DNA from: Parabacteroides gordonii MS-1 = DSM 23371
GTDB lineage: Bacteria; Bacteroidota; Bacteroidia; Bacteroidales; Tannerellaceae
Direction: 5' to 3'
Length of the DNA: 64,000 bases
NCBI RefSeq assembly: GCF_000969825.1
Contig: NZ_KQ033919.1
Span: 1,898,173-1,962,172, forward strand
The notes beneath the pieces are model-generated. The model searched no databases. It worked only from the letters and a program-made list of their open reading frames with translations, and was not told the DNA's origin. Positions 17,601-25,652 of the stretch are shown here, in pieces (within the stretch, counting starts at the first letter, position 1; every line of letters begins with the position of its first letter). The position numbers and the translations under genes are program-made.

Positions 17601-18029
17601 CTTTCTGCCATATTTACAGGAGCTGCCGGAGTTTCCCGCTTCTTCAACACACAAATGTATGGTGAATTTTCCGGAGATACCACTCATCCGTCTACAGCAT
17701 GGTTGGATGCCTGGTCTACAGAAAACCCTGATGGAAAAATGCCCCGGGTTGCAGTAAATTCACCCAGTAGCTCTATGAATACAGTCTCTACATTTTGGAT
17801 ACAAAATGCAAACTTCCTCAGAATGAAAAGTATTCAGCTAGGTTATACATTTCCATCTGAATGGATAAAACCATCAGGATTATCCAACTTGAGAATATAT
17901 TATTCCGGTGAAAATCTTTTTACAATCGATAATTTAATGATCAATGTAGATCCAGAAGCTCCGGAGGGACGCGGATCACATTATCCACTGGTACAAACTC
18001 ATTCTATCGGTGTTAATTTAACATTCTAA
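14682..18029 (+). CDS. SusC/RagA TonB-dependent outer-membrane transporter with STN signalling domain
   Basis: The protein has 1115 residues. An N-terminal signal (second helix LTFFFLVISLLTFTVKASAQ) leads to an STN domain at about 50-125 (VSISFNNAKVEKVLSSISKQ). A carboxypeptidase-like beta-sandwich (GVVTDSNGETIIGANIIIKG), a TonB box/plug start (LDEVIVVGYGVQQKANLSGA), a plug with YVLIDGIESG and a 22-strand barrel complete the protein. ATG 14682 is preferred because it starts a good leader; the frame extends to 14607. The STN domain shows that this transporter also signals to FecR. It should import oligosaccharides captured by the SusD partner. The gene looks AT-rich compared with neighbouring core genes, suggesting acquisition. 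Confidence 0.96.
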   Translation: MKKNYLCLISRYLLILIEKIPNAMKLTFFFLVISLLTFTVKASAQKVSISFNNAKVEKVLSSISKQTGLSIAYSKQIVNLDRKVSIKVENADVNLVLEKLIADTNLNYEIKNNKIYLFEKESDGSTPVTTQKKKITGVVTDSNGETIIGANIIIKGTNIGTTTNIDGKFFLEVSPNDLLVVSYLGYESQTISVSNKTNFTIKLSEDQLALDEVIVVGYGVQQKANLSGAVAQLDSKELSNRPITNISSGIQGLMPGVTVTTSEGRPGQDNGSIRIRGVGTLNSSDPYVLIDGIESGSMNSIDPNDIESITVLKDASSAAIYGSKASNGVILITTKRGKTGKPQISYNGYVGIQNPTAMIDLLSSADYATLYNQALTAEGKNPRFDEKEIQKFRDGSDPYKYPNTDWQDLAFRTGVQHQHNVNVSGGTDNIRYLASVGYLNQSGILRNSSRNQFNARTNLDIKLSEKLNVRMNMAYFNNTYSDPNSCLIPGNSDLLIREVNIVAPWIPYKNEDGSYGTVSDGNPIAWLDMDQTVDNNIQNFSGTVAVDYQIIEGLKTSVQGAYITNNQHYKSFVKDIQYSPIKYHGPNELTETVYNWNRSNLDVLLNYDKRLNLHGLKVLLGYHLEKYNYYENTMFRKGFPNNDLTDMNAGTASTQTNGGFTRELAMLSYFGRINYDYDSKYLFEANIRADASSRFSPDNRWGYFPSLSAAWRLSEEDFMENANEWMNNLKIRGSWGFLGNQDALNDYYPWMNTYSIGANYPFNNNLSTGYYQENYRLASISWEKARTWGIGLDMTLMNKINFSMDYYDRKTTDIIMDVPVPSEFALGAYKDNVGAMVNRGLEIALGYNNRWKDWSLSVNGNFTYNRNEIMNLGGVQRMIDGNDIKQIGSPINSYYAYKAVGFFQSDAEAQAYMDKYKGKEGYPFTSDFKAGDIIYSDTNGDGKMTSEDRVICGSKDPKFTYGLNINAGWRGFDLSAIFTGAAGVSRFFNTQMYGEFSGDTTHPSTAWLDAWSTENPDGKMPRVAVNSPSSSMNTVSTFWIQNANFLRMKSIQLGYTFPSEWIKPSGLSNLRIYYSGENLFTIDNLMINVDPEAPEGRGSHYPLVQTHSIGVNLTF

Positions 18030-18054
18030 ATTACATAACTATAAATTATACATC

Positions 18055-19686
18055 ATGAAACATTTATTATCATATATATTAATCAGTTCTACCATTGTTG
18101 TATCTACTACATCCTGTTCTGATTTTCTCGATACTGCACCTTATGATGCATTATCTCCAGCTACTACCTGGAAAAGTGAAACTGATGCCAGAAGTTTTGC
18201 TGTCGGTTGTTACAATAAATGGCTTGACGGATACACAATTCTCTATCAGGACTGCGCTTCCGATATTGGTTACAATAATTTTCCCTGGGAAAAATGGACT
18301 GTACACGGAAATGGAAAGCTCAGTGCTTCCAATACTGGTGCCAGTTTCTACGATTTCACAACAATTCGTCGTTGTAATGATTTCCTGGAAAACATAGAAA
18401 ATATATCATTTACTGACGATGCGGAAAAAAAAGACTTGATTTCCCAGATAAGAGCAATACGGGCCTATAAGTATTTTGAAATGAACTTCTGGTATGGCGG
18501 TGTTCCCATTATAGCATCCTATATTACTGCAGAAGAAGCAAAAGTTCCCCGCAATACGGAAGAAGAAGTAAAAAAATATATTTATGATGAATTGGATGCT
18601 TTGATCCCAGACCTGAAAGAAACACCATCTGAATCGGGGAGAGTGGCTAAAGCTACCGGCTTGGCGATCAAAATGAGATCTGCTCTCTACTGGGGAGATT
18701 ATCAACGTGCTAAAGATGCTGCTCAGGCAATTATAGACATGAAAAAATATGATCTGCATCCTAACTATGCAGAGCTATTCACATTAAAAGGGAAAAGTTC
18801 GAATGAAATAATCTTGTCTGTGCAATATCTCGAAAACCTCCAAGGATTAGGAGTTATCGGACAAATGTATAACAACGCAGATGGAGGATGGTCGTCTATC
18901 GTTCCAACCCAGAATTTAGTAGATATGTATGAAATGAAGGATGGATCGACAAAAGAGGAATCAGATATATACGACCCTAAATATCCCTTCAAAGATAGAG
19001 ATCCTAGAATGGAAATGACAATTTTGTTCCCTGGACAAATGTGGCAGGCGCAAGGAAAAGATGCTGTAGTTCTTAATACTTTAGACAAAGAAATTAATGG
19101 CATCAGCAATGACAATTATCCTGAAGGATTAGATAATGCATCTAAAACGGCTCTTTCATGGTCTAAGTATCTGGCACCAATGGATCAATATAGCAATATA
19201 TGGGACACAGGTGCTTGCCCAATCGTATTCCGCTATGCGGAAGTTTTACTTTCCTTTGCTGAAGCAGAAAACGAACTGAATGGTCCATCTGATGATGTAT
19301 ATAAAGTACTGGACAAAATCCGTGCCCGAGTAAACATGCCGACTGTAAACCGGACTAAGTACGGAACTAAAGAAACACTTCGAGAACTGATCAGAAGAGA
19401 AAGAACAATAGAATTGGCAGGAGAAGGCCTTCGCAAAGCAGACATCCTCCGATGGAAAGATTCCTCAGGGAAAATGCTGGCTGAGAACTTGCTGAATAGT
19501 AATTTATACCGTATTACGGGAACAATAAATTACAATGAAACAGATCCATATAAGAAAGCCGTAATCGAGCCAGGAGTTTTATCTCTGATCGAAACCCGGA
19601 AATTCGCTCCTTACAATCGATATTTGCCTATTCCACAGTCAAGTATTGATAAGAATCCGAATCTTAAACAAAATACAGGTTATTAA
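18055..19686 (+). CDS. SusD/RagB glycan-binding lipoprotein
   Basis: The protein has 543 residues with a lipobox STTSC (Cys21), followed by SDFLDTAPYDALSPATTW, the standard SusD N-terminus. TPR-like helices frame the ligand pocket; conserved elements include IRAIRAYKYFEMNFWYGGVP and the C-terminal FRYAEVLLSFAEAENEL with RRERTIELAGEGLRKADILRW. It caps the SusC barrel as the hinged surface lid that captures glycans. It begins 25 bases after susC and is followed two bases later by the GH20 gene, so the three are certainly one operon. Confidence 0.96.
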   Translation: MKHLLSYILISSTIVVSTTSCSDFLDTAPYDALSPATTWKSETDARSFAVGCYNKWLDGYTILYQDCASDIGYNNFPWEKWTVHGNGKLSASNTGASFYDFTTIRRCNDFLENIENISFTDDAEKKDLISQIRAIRAYKYFEMNFWYGGVPIIASYITAEEAKVPRNTEEEVKKYIYDELDALIPDLKETPSESGRVAKATGLAIKMRSALYWGDYQRAKDAAQAIIDMKKYDLHPNYAELFTLKGKSSNEIILSVQYLENLQGLGVIGQMYNNADGGWSSIVPTQNLVDMYEMKDGSTKEESDIYDPKYPFKDRDPRMEMTILFPGQMWQAQGKDAVVLNTLDKEINGISNDNYPEGLDNASKTALSWSKYLAPMDQYSNIWDTGACPIVFRYAEVLLSFAEAENELNGPSDDVYKVLDKIRARVNMPTVNRTKYGTKETLRELIRRERTIELAGEGLRKADILRWKDSSGKMLAENLLNSNLYRITGTINYNETDPYKKAVIEPGVLSLIETRKFAPYNRYLPIPQSSIDKNPNLKQNTGY

Positions 19687-19687
19687 A

Positions 19688-21745
19688 ATGAAGATACAGT
19701 TAATTACAATCATGCTATTACTCTTATCCAATATCAATGGAAAAGAGCTTGACAATGTATTCCAACTAATACCTACACCTCAAAAAATAGAAGTAAAAGG
19801 AGGAAAGGCTTTACATTATGGAGAGTTAACTTATTTAATATCCACCCATAATAACAAGATTCCGGTGCTTCCCCCCATATTAGATGCTTTGCCGCAAACT
19901 GAAAAACCAGGTAAAGGTGTCCAATTAATAATTACGGAAGAGGGAGTTCCTTCTTCCATTGAAGGGTATGTATTAGATATTAGTTCAAAAGGTATTACTA
20001 TAACATCCAAAGATAAAGCTGGAATTTTTTATGGTTGTCAGACATTAGAGCAGTTATTGGAAGATAGTCGGGATTTCAAACGCAGTATTCCAGAAATGAT
20101 CATCACTGATTATCCAATCTTAGCTTACAGAGCCATTCACTTCGATACAAAACACCATCTAAATCGGATGGAGTATTATTACAAGGCGATGGATCGGTTG
20201 GCCAGATATAAGATCAATGCTGTAATTTGGGAACTGGAAGATAAACTCCGCTATATTCGCCGCCCAGAAATAGGAGCACCTAATGCTATCAGCAAAGAAG
20301 AAATGATAGCCCTTTGTCGTTATGCACGAGATAGAAATATTGATGTTTCACCTCTTGTTCAAGGTTTAGGCCATGCTTCTTATATTCTGAAACACCATTG
20401 GGAACTACGGGAAGATCCGGCAAGCGACAGAGACTTTTGTCCTGCAGATCCCAGAACGTATGAACTCCAATTTGATTTATATCAAGATGCCATCGAAGCA
20501 ATGCCCTATGGAAAATATCTTCATATAGGAGGAGATGAAGTTCAGTCTATCGGTATTGATGAACGATGTAAAGCCACAGGAAAGACTCCTTTTGAATTAC
20601 AAATGGATTGGTTGCAAAAAACATGTAGTTATGCGACAGAGCATGGACGCACTCCTATCTTTTGGGATGATATGCCTCTGAAGCACGCAGGTTTATGGGA
20701 TATTCTCCAAAACGATACTCTTCAAGGGAAAGAATTGGATATTCAATGGAATACCCAGAAACTTGATGAAGCCATTAATCTATTTCCTAAAGATTGTATT
20801 TATATGCGTTGGAAATATGAACAAGCCGTGACTCCTATCCATCAGAAACTTCTAAATTGGTATAAAGATAAAGGCCTGAAAGTAATGGCTGCAACAGCCG
20901 CTGCTACCGGAAACAGTCTTTACCTTCCCAGAGAAATTGAAAGAACTGATTTCATAAAAGGGTTCTGTGGTATCACTGCAAAAAATAATTTGACAGGGAT
21001 TCTGGCTACAACCTGGGATGACGGTTCGCCACATGCAGAAGCCGTATGGCGTGAGTTTATTGCTCTGGGAGAATATAGTTGGAACCCTACTGGCAAAGAC
21101 AGGAAATCTTTCAGCCTGGCACATGGTCAAAGAGAGTTCGGCTTTTGTCCGGCTGATTCATTAACGGAATTTATAAATGATCTGAAAGCTTTAGCAGACT
21201 TTTTTGACGAAGCGCTGGTCACAAGTGGAAGAAGAAATCCGGCATGGGGTGTTACGCCTTTTACCTTATTAGATATGCCTGATCCTAATAATCCGGGAAA
21301 ATGGAGTTTAAATAACGGCAAAAGGGTGGAAGATGCAACAACAGCAATCAAAAGATATGAAAAGATTGATTCTATCCTCAATCTCGGGGAAAAAGTTGCT
21401 TTAAGAAACAGATATACACTTCAAGTATACAGACAAACAGCCCATTTGTTCGCATTTTCTGCAAAAGTTATAATTGCTCTTCATAAATATGATTTAGCAA
21501 GTACTTCTGTACAAAAAGAGCTGGCTCTTTCCGAAATAAGCAATTTATGCAATTATTTCAATGTAATGAGAAGTCAATTTGAAAATGTTTATTCTGAAAT
21601 ACGCTTCCTATCCGTAGCAGACGGCTATATAGAGGAGGTTGATTCTAATAAACATCTTTCGGCAAGGACAAATAATAGTGACTGGATGTTTTACTTTGAA
21701 ATTCCGATGGTAAAACAATTGAAAAAATGGATTTCTAATTTATAA
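19688..21745 (+). CDS. GH20 family beta-N-acetylhexosaminidase
   Basis: The protein has 685 residues from ATG 19688, which immediately follows the SusD stop; an upstream in-frame start would overlap susD. A signal peptide MKIQLITIMLLLLSNINGK carries no lipobox, so a periplasmic location is likely. Residues 25-130 form the GH20b alpha/beta domain (LIPTPQKIEVKGG). The TIM barrel follows, with the signature HIGGDEV, whose Asp283-Glu284 pair polarises the substrate acetamido group and acts as acid/base. About 170 helical C-terminal residues are extra. It should release terminal beta-GlcNAc or GalNAc from imported oligosaccharides. Confidence 0.93.
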   Translation: MKIQLITIMLLLLSNINGKELDNVFQLIPTPQKIEVKGGKALHYGELTYLISTHNNKIPVLPPILDALPQTEKPGKGVQLIITEEGVPSSIEGYVLDISSKGITITSKDKAGIFYGCQTLEQLLEDSRDFKRSIPEMIITDYPILAYRAIHFDTKHHLNRMEYYYKAMDRLARYKINAVIWELEDKLRYIRRPEIGAPNAISKEEMIALCRYARDRNIDVSPLVQGLGHASYILKHHWELREDPASDRDFCPADPRTYELQFDLYQDAIEAMPYGKYLHIGGDEVQSIGIDERCKATGKTPFELQMDWLQKTCSYATEHGRTPIFWDDMPLKHAGLWDILQNDTLQGKELDIQWNTQKLDEAINLFPKDCIYMRWKYEQAVTPIHQKLLNWYKDKGLKVMAATAAATGNSLYLPREIERTDFIKGFCGITAKNNLTGILATTWDDGSPHAEAVWREFIALGEYSWNPTGKDRKSFSLAHGQREFGFCPADSLTEFINDLKALADFFDEALVTSGRRNPAWGVTPFTLLDMPDPNNPGKWSLNNGKRVEDATTAIKRYEKIDSILNLGEKVALRNRYTLQVYRQTAHLFAFSAKVIIALHKYDLASTSVQKELALSEISNLCNYFNVMRSQFENVYSEIRFLSVADGYIEEVDSNKHLSARTNNSDWMFYFEIPMVKQLKKWISNL

Positions 21746-21761
21746 AAATACAATTTAGAGA

Positions 21762-21789
21762 AAAGGAGGAAGTAAAGTCCTCCTTTTTT
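21762..21789 (+). terminator. Rho-independent terminator after GH20 gene
   Basis: AAAGGAGGA (21762-21770), a 7-base loop and TCCTCCTTT (21778-21786) followed by TTT. It separates the susC-susD-GH20 transcript from the sulfatase gene, although read-through is possible. Confidence 0.8.
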
Positions 21790-21931
21790 GTAAAAACGAT
21801 TCCCTTTCTCATATAGCTCATACAAGCTTATAATCTACATTTTCACAAAAGACTTTTTCTCCACCATATCATCTTTCTATTTTCTTTATATTTACATCCG
21901 AAATAAATGATACCTAAAAAACACTATCTAT

Positions 21932-23401
21932 ATGAGAAAGATTTTAATTCCAGTCTGCGCACTGGCTTTATCTACCGCATGTTTCGGACAATCTAAAAAG
22001 AAAGCGCCGAATGTCCTGTTCATCCTTGTGGATGACATGCAGAGTACATGCATTCATGCTTATGGATGCGATCAGGTTTATTCACCCAACATCGACCGGA
22101 TCGTCGATAACGGAGTATCATTCACCCGTACTTACACGAACGGTTCCCTGGGAGGTGCCCTGTCGATGCCGAGTCGGGCTATGATTATGACAGGACGAGG
22201 TGTTTATCAGGTCATTCAGGATGGTGCCCAGATACCGGAACAACATGTTACTATGCCGGAGTTATTCAGACAAAACGGATATACTACTTTTGCAACCGGG
22301 AAATGGCATTCCGACTATAAATCCTTTACCCGTTCATTCAGCACCGGCGAAAATATTTTCTTCGGAGGAATGCATACCTATGAGACAAACGGGCATGTAT
22401 CTCCCCATCTGCATCACTATGATCCGAGCGGAAACTACAGTGAGAAACCCTTTATAGGAGAAAAGTTTTCTTCCGAAATGTTTGCAGATGCTGCCGTCGA
22501 CTTCCTGAAAAGCCGTAAAAAAGAAAAAAATCCGTTCTTTGCCTTCGTATCCTTCACTTCCCCGCACGATCCCCGGATGCAACATCCCGATTATGCTCAC
22601 GGATATAAAGCGGATACGCTAAACCTGCCTATAAACTTCCTGCCTCAGCATCCGTTCGATAACGGAGATATGAAAGTACGTGACGAAGTACTGACTCCTG
22701 TTCCCCGCACTAAGGAAGCGACTCAGAAAGAGCTAGCCGGTTATTACGGCATGATCAGTGAGGTTGATACGCAAATAGGCAGAGTCATACAAGCCTTGCG
22801 GGAAAGTGGGGAGCTGGACAATACGATCCTTGTCTTTGCATCCGACAACGGCCTGGCAGTCGGCCAGCATGGTCTTCTGGGTAAACAAAATTTATACGAT
22901 CATAGCGTACGCGTACCTCTTGTTATTTCTGCTCCCGGTATGGATAAGAAAAAAGGGACAAAACGAGATGCCAATTGTTATCTATACGACATCTACCCGA
23001 CTCTGTGCGACCTGACCGGTATCCGTCCGGCTCCTTCCGTAACAGGAAAATCCTTACTTCCTGTCCTGAAAGGTGCCGACAAACACAGAGACTGCCTGTT
23101 CCTTGCCTACAATAGCATCCAACGCGGCCTGGTAAAGGACGGCTGGAAATATATCGTCTATAATGTCGGTGGCTTCAGAACGGAGCAACTATTCGATCTG
23201 AAAAATGATCCCTGGGAGATGGTCAACCATGCACAGGAACCGGCTTACGCTTTCAAACTTTCTGCTTATAAGAACCTCTTAAAAGAAGAAATGAAACGAA
23301 ATAATGACTTCTGCAACCTGGATGATTTCTATTGGTGGGGGAATGGAGAAATGCTTCCTTGGAATAATGCAATGAAACTTTATACGGATCCAAATAAATA
23401 A
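21932..23401 (+). CDS. Secreted sulfatase, serine-type S1 family
   Basis: The protein has 489 residues with a signal peptide ending near CFGQ (an STAC lipobox-like alternative exists). NVLFILVDDMQ supplies the metal-binding Asp pair. The sulfatase signature reads LSMPSRAMIMTGR, with Ser78 in place of the usual Cys as formylglycine precursor (S-x-P-S-R-x4-T-G). It therefore needs an anaerobic radical-SAM maturase, not present in this window. GKWHSD and the ASDNGLAVGQHG metal site are also clear. Placed behind SusCD and GH20, it most likely removes sulfate from a HexNAc-containing host glycan such as mucin or glycosaminoglycan. Its base composition looks less AT-rich than the susCD genes. Exact S1 subfamily not assignable. 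Confidence 0.93.
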   Translation: MRKILIPVCALALSTACFGQSKKKAPNVLFILVDDMQSTCIHAYGCDQVYSPNIDRIVDNGVSFTRTYTNGSLGGALSMPSRAMIMTGRGVYQVIQDGAQIPEQHVTMPELFRQNGYTTFATGKWHSDYKSFTRSFSTGENIFFGGMHTYETNGHVSPHLHHYDPSGNYSEKPFIGEKFSSEMFADAAVDFLKSRKKEKNPFFAFVSFTSPHDPRMQHPDYAHGYKADTLNLPINFLPQHPFDNGDMKVRDEVLTPVPRTKEATQKELAGYYGMISEVDTQIGRVIQALRESGELDNTILVFASDNGLAVGQHGLLGKQNLYDHSVRVPLVISAPGMDKKKGTKRDANCYLYDIYPTLCDLTGIRPAPSVTGKSLLPVLKGADKHRDCLFLAYNSIQRGLVKDGWKYIVYNVGGFRTEQLFDLKNDPWEMVNHAQEPAYAFKLSAYKNLLKEEMKRNNDFCNLDDFYWWGNGEMLPWNNAMKLYTDPNK

Positions 23402-23403
23402 AC

Positions 23404-23449
23404 AAAAAAACCAGACACGAGGCTCTATGTTCCCGTGTCTGGTTTTTTT
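23404..23449. terminator. Bidirectional terminator between sulfatase and Fic genes
   Basis: AAAAAAACCAGACACG (23404-23419) pairs with CGTGTCTGGTTTTTTT (23434-23449). U-tracts exist in both directions, serving the converging sulfatase and Fic genes. Confidence 0.9.
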
Positions 23450-23464
23450 ACATATTCTAATGCT

Positions 23465-24226
23465 TCACTTTACAATCTTAATATACCGCAACAATGCCTC
23501 TTTTTCAGCCTCGGCAACTAACATGTAAAAAGCATCCGGTTCTTGCTCTGTATGCGATTTCTCCAGAGCTTTATAATATTGTAACTTCTTTTCATTATCC
23601 CCTTTCAAGGTAACAATAATATAACCATGCTGCAAAAGGTAAAGGTTCATCAAAAGACGGCATGTACGTCCGTTCCCATCGATAAACGGATGAATCCGTA
23701 CAAGTTCATCATGCAGGTAAGCTGCAATTATTACCGGATGAACTTTGTTTTCCTCCATTTGCTTGAACTTCAATATAAAGTCCTCCATCAGATTTTCAAT
23801 CAAATAAGGTTGAGGTGGCATGTGCATACTACCGGAAATCATCACAGGAACAGTACGATATCGACCAGCATTCTCCCGGTTGATTCCATGCAAAACAATA
23901 GCATGTATATCTTTAATCGTTCGTTCACTGATATCTATATCCTGCCGGGCAACATCTTTAATAAAATCAATGGCCTGCGCATGGTTGATAGCTTCTAAAT
24001 GCTCACGCATAGACTTACCGGATATAGTTATACCCTCATTTACAACCAAAGCTGTTTCCTGCAATGTAAGTGTATTTCCTTCAATCCGGTTACTCTCATA
24101 GGTATACTCCATATCAAGAGCATCCTCAATCTTCTTAAGAGCTTCCGAAGGCAATGGACGTAATATCGACAATTCCGCTTTAAGAATGTCTATTTCCTGC
24201 AATATGGTATTCACATTCTCGTTCAT
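23465..24226 (-). CDS. Fic domain AMP-transferase-like protein, self-inhibited class II
   Basis: The protein has 253 residues from ATG 24226; the frame could extend 12 residues to 24262 without gain. The catalytic Fic motif HPFIDGNGRTCR is intact at about 179-190. An N-terminal inhibitory motif S/T-x-x-x-E-G is present as SNRIEG (45-50), so the active site is held off by its own helix until released. Fic enzymes transfer AMP or related groups to proteins. No antitoxin gene is adjacent, consistent with an intramolecular inhibitor. A C-terminal helical tail (EAEKEALLRYIKIVK) ends the protein. The target is unknown. Confidence 0.92.
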   Translation of the reverse strand: MNENVNTILQEIDILKAELSILRPLPSEALKKIEDALDMEYTYESNRIEGNTLTLQETALVVNEGITISGKSMREHLEAINHAQAIDFIKDVARQDIDISERTIKDIHAIVLHGINRENAGRYRTVPVMISGSMHMPPQPYLIENLMEDFILKFKQMEENKVHPVIIAAYLHDELVRIHPFIDGNGRTCRLLMNLYLLQHGYIIVTLKGDNEKKLQYYKALEKSHTEQEPDAFYMLVAEAEKEALLRYIKIVK

Positions 24227-24269
24227 AACTATCTTACTTTGATGTTGATGATACCCAAACACTAAAAAA

Positions 24270-24312
24270 CAAAAAATCGCTTAAACGTTTTATTTTCAAC
24301 ATTTAAGCGATT
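24270..24312 (-). terminator. Terminator of the tRNA transcript
   Basis: Arms AATCGCTTAAA (24275-24285) and TTTAAGCGATT (24302-24312) flank a 16-base loop. A T-run follows on the minus strand just downstream of the tRNA 3' end. Confidence 0.8.
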
Positions 24313-24320
24313 CATATATG

Positions 24321-24394
24321 TGGTCCCACTTGGGCTTGAACCAAGGACTCCCTGATTATGAGTCAGGTGCTCTAACCAACTGAGCTATAGGACC
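24321..24394 (-). tRNA. tRNA with CAT anticodon (elongator Met or Ile2)
   Basis: The 74-nt cloverleaf runs from GGTCCTA at 24394 down to TGGGACC plus discriminator A at 24321. The acceptor stem pairs with one G-U, the D arm is GCTCAGTTGGTTAGAGC, the anticodon stem CCTGA/TCAGG encloses loop CTCATAA, and the T arm is CTTGG-TTCAAGC-CCAAG. The anticodon is CAT. The first pair is G-C, not the C-A mismatch of initiator tRNA, so it is elongator Met or the lysidine-modified Ile2. CCA is not encoded. It lies between the Fic gene and prfB. Confidence 0.93.
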
Positions 24395-24474
24395 GGTATT
24401 TCAGAGGGTTACTCTGAAATCGGGTGCAATATTACGACTTTTAATCGGATTTTGCAAGTATTCTTGTAAAAACT

Positions 24475-25600
24475 TTACTTTTCAGCAGTTTCCTCACCAC
24501 CAAACTCCATCAGATAAGCCTTGATAAATTCGTCGATCTTACCATCCATTACACCATTTACATCAGAGGTCTGATAGTTGGTACGGTGGTCTTTCACACG
24601 ACGGTCGTCAAAGACATAACTACGGATCTGCGATCCCCACTCGATCTTCTTCTTACCGGCTTCGATCTTGGCCTGCTCAGCCATACGATGTTTCAATTCC
24701 TTATCATACAGGATAGAACGCAACTGACGCATGGCGTTCTCACGGTTCTTAGGCTGGTCGCGCGTTTCCGTATTCTCGATCAAGATCTCTTCCTCCTCAC
24801 CGGTATAAGGATCTTTAAACTGGTAACGCAGACGAACACCGGATTCCACCTTGTTCACATTCTGTCCACCGGCACCTCCTGAGCGGAACGTATCCCACGA
24901 AATAGCTGCCGTTTCAATCTTAACCTCGATCGTATCATCTACCAACGGAGTAACAAAGACCGAAGCGAAAGAGGTCATTCGTTTTCCCTGTGCATTATAA
25001 GGAGATACACGAACCAGACGATGTACGCCGTTCTCGCTTTTCAGATAACCGAATGCATAATCACCTTCCACATTGATCGTGACTGTTTTGATACCGGCCT
25101 CATCCCCTTCCTGCAAGTTGGCGATAGATACTTTATAATTGTTGGATTCCGCATAACGCAGATACATACGCATAAGCATGGAAGCCCAGTCCTGGCTTTC
25201 AGTACCACCGGCACCGGAGTTGATCTTAAGGACACAACTCATCTGGTCGGCTTCATCACGAAGCATATTCCGGAATTCCAGGTTCTCTACCAGTTCCAAC
25301 GCTTTGCCATAAGCGGCATCGACTTCAGCTTCGGTGATAATTTCTTCCTTTACATATTCATAAGATAACTGCAACTCCTCTGCCGCATCATGAACCTCAT
25401 TGTAAAGTTCAATCCACTTTTTCAGCTCCCTTACTTTTTTCATCTGAGCTTCCGCCCGTTTGGCATCTTCCCAGAAACCGGGATCCTGTGTACGCAGTTC
25501 TTCTTCTTCTAACTGGATGGCCTTACCATCTATGTCAAAGATACCCCCTCAGCGCGAGCTCGCGCTCCAACACATTCTGTAGTTGGTCTGATGTTATCAT
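24475..25600 (-). CDS. prfB: Peptide chain release factor 2, programmed +1 frameshift
   Basis: RF2 is encoded in two frames. The first segment runs from ATG 25600 for 21 codons (MITSDQLQNVLERELALRGYL) to TGA at 25537-25535. Skipping the T at 25537 reads GAC and continues in frame from 25536 to the stop at 24475, for a total of about 374 residues. The long frame alone would seem to start at 25443 (MKKVRELKKW), missing the true N-terminus. The peptidyl-hydrolysis motif GGAGGQNVNKVESGVR is intact. The stop-recognition tripeptide reads SPY rather than SPF. It terminates at UGA and UAA and autoregulates through the frameshift. Confidence 0.96.
25531..25566 (-). promoter_or_regulatory. prfB recoding site with adjacent 16-bp palindrome
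   Basis: On the minus strand the order is a perfect palindrome AGCGCGAGCTCGCGCT (25551-25566), then the SD-like GAGGGGG, TAT, and the slip codon CTT followed by TGAC. AGGGGG-TAT-CTT-TGA is the classical RF2 +1 frameshift signal. The palindrome immediately 5' of the internal SD is not a usual part of it. Confidence 0.9.
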
Positions 25601-25627
25601 ACTCTTGTTCTTCTTTTAAATTTTGTG

Positions 25628-25635
25628 CAAAGATA
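25628..25635 (-). promoter_or_regulatory. prfB -7 element
   Basis: TATCTTTG on the minus strand, an exact TAnnTTTG match 27 bases before the prfB ATG at 25600. Confidence 0.55.
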
Positions 25636-25652
25636 GGAAATTAATCTTCAGT

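Noticed and set aside
23465-24394. tRNA-associated integrated island containing the Fic gene
   Set aside because: No integrase and no duplicated tRNA 3' end (attachment-site repeat) was found in the window.
24586-25368. Plus-strand frames opposite prfB
   Set aside because: Antisense shadows of conserved RF2 codons; no independent evidence of coding.
25443-25537. prfB frame break as a sequencing error or pseudogene
   Set aside because: The break is the classical AGGGGG-TAT-CTT-TGA programmed frameshift and both segments encode good RF2 sequence.
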